Assembly: GCA_025642065.1 (NCBI GenBank)
Contig: JAODUP010000046.1
Span: forward strand, 313,001-377,000
Direction: 5' to 3'
From: Paralvinella palmiformis
Taxonomy: Eukaryota; Annelida; Polychaeta; Terebellida; Alvinellidae
DNA length: 64,000 nucleotides
Part shown: positions 62,201-64,000 of the stretch, piece after piece
Numbering within the stretch: position 1 is the first letter of the stretch
Layout of the letters: each line of letters opens with the position of its first letter
Translations under genes and position numbers: made by a program
Notes under the pieces: generated by a model
The model's database searches: none
Told to the model about the DNA's origin: nothing
The model's input: only the letters and a program-made list of their open reading frames with translations

Positions 62201-62755
62201 CATAGCCTCTTCAATTCTGTTTTCATCTTAGAATATTGTTTATATAACACTTATTGACCATCAATGGAATTGCTTAGAATTAGAATGTTTTTTGGGAGAC
62301 ATTATTTCAAATTATATATAGAAAGAGAAAATCTTTAGTCTACATTATATTTAAAACAATATTTTAGAAGGAATCCTTGTAAAATTCCTGCTGTTCACTA
62401 AGTTATTAGAACAAATGATGTTTATTGGGAGGTCACTGATGACGCACGCAGCATCTCAGTCCAAAGCTTTGGTATGAGGCAGCGCCTTAGTGTATGCGAA
62501 TGTTCAGCAGAATGATGCCGTAAAGGTTTTAATGTAATCATCAGCGTCACCGTCATCATTATCATCACCACCATCATCATTATCACCAAATAGAATTGAT
62601 AAGAGATTCGTGAATAGCCAGTGCTGGCCGTTTCATTTCAGCTATAACCAATCGGTGACGTCCAATGTTAAGTTAACATACGACGTCTACAAGTCTACGG
62701 GTCAGTTCAGCAAGACGTCGCCCGGCCTGCCTGTCTTCAGGCTATGTATCAAAAG
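49000..62755 (+). CDS. TSEN54: tRNA-splicing endonuclease subunit Sen54 homologue (3' end outside window)
   Basis: TSEN54 is the structural partner of the catalytic subunit TSEN2 in the complex (TSEN2/15/34/54) that excises introns from pre-tRNA. Eight coding exons: 49000-49019, 53641-53805, 57598-57661, 59501-59584, 60529-60680, 60821-61476, 61839-61899, 62642-62755. Phases fit and give 438 codons. Exon 1 encodes only MTGRTL plus two bases; the join gives GRTLSADEL, matching human GRVLSAREL. Other matches are GGPKDYAPDGS, KFWQTTGHVEKGKFLLYPEE, VYIYLSRLGYVIFRH, EKLSAYEHKLGL, GHLWKGKVTPLI and KLTYDVYKSTGQFSKTSPG. A Lys-rich linker (GGKKKRKAK) in exon 6 resembles the basic linker of the family. 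Exon 8 ends at a GTGAGA donor, so roughly 55 C-terminal residues lie beyond the right edge. Confidence 0.95.
49551..49987. mobile_element. MITE with inverted repeats of about 70 bp
   Basis: The left end GTTGCGTAGCCGAGCATCGT continues through AAGGTCCAAGCACTCAATGC to about 49620. The right end, read inverted from 49987, is GTTGCGTAGCCGACAATCGG through AAGGTCCAAGCATTCAATGT. The centre has no recognised ORF. A short relative is at 30364-30533. It lies in TSEN54 intron 1. Confidence 0.8.
50270..50940. other. Unidentified moderately open region in TSEN54 intron 1
   Basis: A plus-strand frame at 50310-50534 (MSGRALFSYVKPRRN and on) and a later frame ending at 50938 are open but do not resemble a family I know. 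They cannot join TSEN54 exon 2 in frame. This could be decayed transposon sequence. Confidence 0.25.
51208..51243. repeat. (TA)n microsatellite
   Basis: A TA run of about 34 bp in TSEN54 intron 1. Similar runs lie at 52371-52405, 53814-53840 and 56731-56759. Confidence 0.95.
51300..53640. other. TSEN54 intron 1, mostly featureless
   Basis: Beyond a TA run at 52371-52405, the only structure is near 52655-52760, where AAATGTATTTAAATA and AAATACTTTTC-type words recur and recall hAT-type MITE ends. I could not define borders. Confidence 0.35.
53898..54437. mobile_element. Two-unit MITE with GATTCCATATA ends
   Basis: The left end GCTAAAGTCGCGATTCCATA and the inverted right end TAAGCCAAGATTCCATATAC match. 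Two head-to-tail units (about 53898-54075 and 54113-54300) each carry TCTACCTTCTGACCTATTTT-like text and a GTTGAATCC...GGATTCAAC hairpin. In unit one the arms are perfect over 16 bp (54023-54038 and 54054-54069). It lies in TSEN54 intron 2. Confidence 0.7.
55186..55258 (+). mobile_element. SINE family C tail with (CTCA)n
   Basis: GGTATGACCAGCAACAAGGC and TAAACCA are followed by about ten CACT/CTCA repeats (55217-55257). The head is not recognisable. Confidence 0.65.
55352..55537 (+). mobile_element. tRNA-derived SINE, family A, well preserved
   Basis: The head is GCCTCCATGGTCTAGCGGTA (A box), the B box is GTGTTCGAATCCCGGCGTGG, and the body runs from ATATCTGAAGGTTGTTTCGT to GTGCACAAAAGTGGCTGTAA with an (ATC)n tail. 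It lies 300 bp from an inverted copy, in TSEN54 intron 2. Confidence 0.9.
55844..56032 (-). mobile_element. tRNA-derived SINE, family A, well preserved, inverted
   Basis: Read on the minus strand: GGGCGCCTCTGTGGTCTAGT, GGTAGCGTGCTGGACCACAG, the B box GTTCGAATCCCGG, and the complete body. This is the best family representative in the window. GA and GT microsatellites flank it. Confidence 0.9.
57880..58010 (+). mobile_element. tRNA-headed SINE, family C, truncated head
   Basis: It has GATAGTTCAGTGGTTAGGAT, then CAAATCCCAGTCATGCC. The tail is CTAGGTGTGATCAGCATCTA followed by GGCTAAACAAACC and short CACTCATT text. It lies in TSEN54 intron 3. Confidence 0.65.
58300..58915 (-). mobile_element. P-element-like (THAP) transposon remnant with a preserved first exon
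   Basis: On the minus strand, 58774-58698 encodes MVNYCCVVGCISRGSKSNTK followed by GISFH and ends exactly at CG|GTAAGTA, a near-perfect donor. The C-x4-C start and ISFHRFP-type end are the first half of a THAP zinc-binding domain, found in P-element transposases and derived host proteins. The upstream text (58800-58900: ACTTCCGGTCG, GCCGCC, ACTAGACCGA, TTGACCT) recurs inverted at 58308-58440, so the two blocks look like terminal repeats. No second exon was found. It lies in TSEN54 intron 3, antisense to the gene. Confidence 0.6.
59238..59294. repeat. (TA)n microsatellite
   Basis: A long TA run interrupted by TG, adjacent to GATA repeats. Confidence 0.95.
59325..59436. repeat. (GACG)n array, about 27 units
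   Basis: A pure GACG tetranucleotide array of about 111 bp is flanked by GATA/GATAGATA runs on both sides. Every unit holds a CpG. The RPSV-type ORFs on the minus strand are products of the repeat. It ends only about 64 bp before TSEN54 exon 4. Confidence 0.95.
59848..60412. repeat. 24-bp minisatellite with variant units and an inverted last unit
   Basis: Units of 22 to 24 bp of the type GATGTCACATGGGCTACACA repeat more than 20 times. Variants are AATGATATCAC, GTCATATGGGC and GTCACACAGGCC. A longer-period block (AATGATATCAC, CTACGCACACAGATG, CACACAGGCCACACACC) recurs. The last segment (60375-60408) is inverted relative to the array. It lies in TSEN54 intron 4; all ORFs here are repeat artefacts. 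Confidence 0.92.
61495..61540 (-). mobile_element. SINE family C tail
   Basis: GTGAGTGAGTGTTTTGCTTA and GCCTTGGTGCTGGTCATATA form the inverted family tail and its GTGA repeat. It begins 18 bp past the TSEN54 exon 6 donor. A second GTGA patch is at 61984-62025. Confidence 0.6.
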
Positions 62756-63142
62756 GTGAGACGAGACGCTCGATGTACGGCTTCGATCTCATTTGGTCAA
62801 GAGTTCAGCAGCGTGGCAAGCGGCTATTGTCTGCTCGTCTTGGCGCCAATTAACCAGCTGTCATGTATAATAATTATAGCCGGAGATTGTACGTTGTTGC
62901 ACTCTGCCAGAGTTGTTGTCATTTGTGGCCTTCGGCGGCCAACTGCGGTCAGGTGTTTTCATGTCCAATATGCTATTATAGCGGGAATGATTTTGGACCA
63001 CTTCCAAAATCTATTACATTTGTCTTAGATGTAATAGTGTACTTCCGGTTTCTATTGACATTACGAAATACTGGGGTTATTATTTTGAACAGAAATTTCG
63101 TATGATCACATACCGCATGCTAATTATTCTCTCGGCCCCCCC

Positions 63143-63187
<45 letters not shown>

Positions 63188-63305
63188 CGTATGAGTGTTA
63201 TTTCTAGCAAACGTACTTTGTGCTACTGTAAGATTGGATGTGTATTATAATTGCGTAAACGAGCTCAACGTCATTTATGCTTATTAAGAAGATTTACTGA
63301 TGGCC

Positions 63306-63339
<34 letters not shown>

Positions 63340-64000
63340 GTGATAAAATATGGCGTTGTTGTTGGTCATTTTCCCTTAAAAACAAGCCGTACGTATTTAC
63401 TATTATATTTCCACGGGGGGGGGGGGTGTAATGCGGTATCTTATCTCACCCGATACATGGAAGATCGTCTAAATGGTAGCTACACAGCCGGCCAAGTGGA
63501 CACCACGTGATCCCAACCATTGTAGACAATACTCTTGATCTGGGTACAACCCTACAACAGTCTTAACTCATACCCTTCTATATAAGTACACACAATCACG
63601 GCGCAGTTGATAGGCCACTCTACTGAAGACTATCCGATGGTGTCTTCAAATGGTGCGTCTATGGGATGTTTCATCGGATTTGACCATTTACCTATGCAGT
63701 CACACATCTGCCATATACTTCTGGTGAGACCGGGGTCGCCGCTAAACAATGAGCCCAGCGACCCACTCACATTTAGAGCTCTAGATAATGACCGTCCCTA
63801 TCCGATCTAGTTGACAACTGTTGTCATGGCGATGTTTAAATGGCGCCAGTCGGCTTTTTTATTCAGTCTAAATGAAATATAGGCCACATACAATCAGGCG
63901 ACTATATGAATGGGCATAATCTAATGCACTCTGTAGACGATTACGGTGGAGAAATGCGTTGAACAATAACAGGTTGGCATTACAACATTACGGTGTTTTA
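62756..64000. other. TSEN54 last intron (5' part), no exon found
   Basis: TA runs at 63157-63182 and 63308-63338 and a G run at 63415-63426 are present. I looked for the conserved C-terminal TSEN54 exon and did not find it. A 67-codon frame at 63607-63810 does not match the family. Confidence 0.5.

Noticed and set aside
63607..63810. 67-codon ORF containing IGFDHLP, considered as the last TSEN54 exon
   Set aside because: It lacks the conserved terminal pattern of the family and no acceptor in the right phase precedes it.

Overview
This is a eukaryotic nuclear window from an animal, most likely a lophotrochozoan and probably a mollusc. That placement is inference. It rests on short metazoan-type exons in long AT-rich introns, an axonemal dynein light chain, abundant tRNA-headed SINEs with CTCA/ATC tails, and CR1/Jockey-like, pogo-like, MULE-like and THAP/P-like transposon remnants. 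No operons, CRISPR arrays or bacterial features are present.

Six protein genes can be supported. From left to right: (1) TELO2 on the minus strand (2110-12721, 15 coding exons, last exon(s) beyond the left edge), a PIKK-stabilising TTT-complex subunit; (2) DNAL4 on the plus strand (14711-17172, 3 exons, complete); (3) PSMD10/gankyrin on the minus strand (17846-32198, 6 exons, complete), converging on DNAL4; (4) an unassigned two-pass membrane protein on the plus strand (39909-41895, 2 coding exons); (5) PDAP1 on the minus strand (43146-48545, 6 exons, complete); (6) TSEN54 on the plus strand (49000-62755, 8 coding exons, last exon(s) beyond the right edge), divergent from PDAP1 across a promoter of about 450 bp. 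All are housekeeping or ciliary genes with different functions; nothing suggests a shared pathway. Exon joins were checked by reading phase and by recalled similarity to the human proteins.

The rest is repeat-rich. PSMD10 intron 1 (about 8.1 kb) holds a broken non-LTR retrotransposon with a 2A-like motif, a PHD-like finger, part of an AP endonuclease and an RT domain, plus a second RT fragment. PSMD10 intron 3 holds a pogo-like remnant. The 32.2-39.9 kb intergenic region holds a 1.1 kb coding-like minisatellite between inverted repeats, two SINE families and a decayed transposon ORF with a nested retroelement tail. TSEN54 introns contain several MITE families, a THAP first exon from a P-like element, a GACG array and a 24-bp minisatellite. 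I found mobile-element structures worth checking but no clear undescribed biological system.
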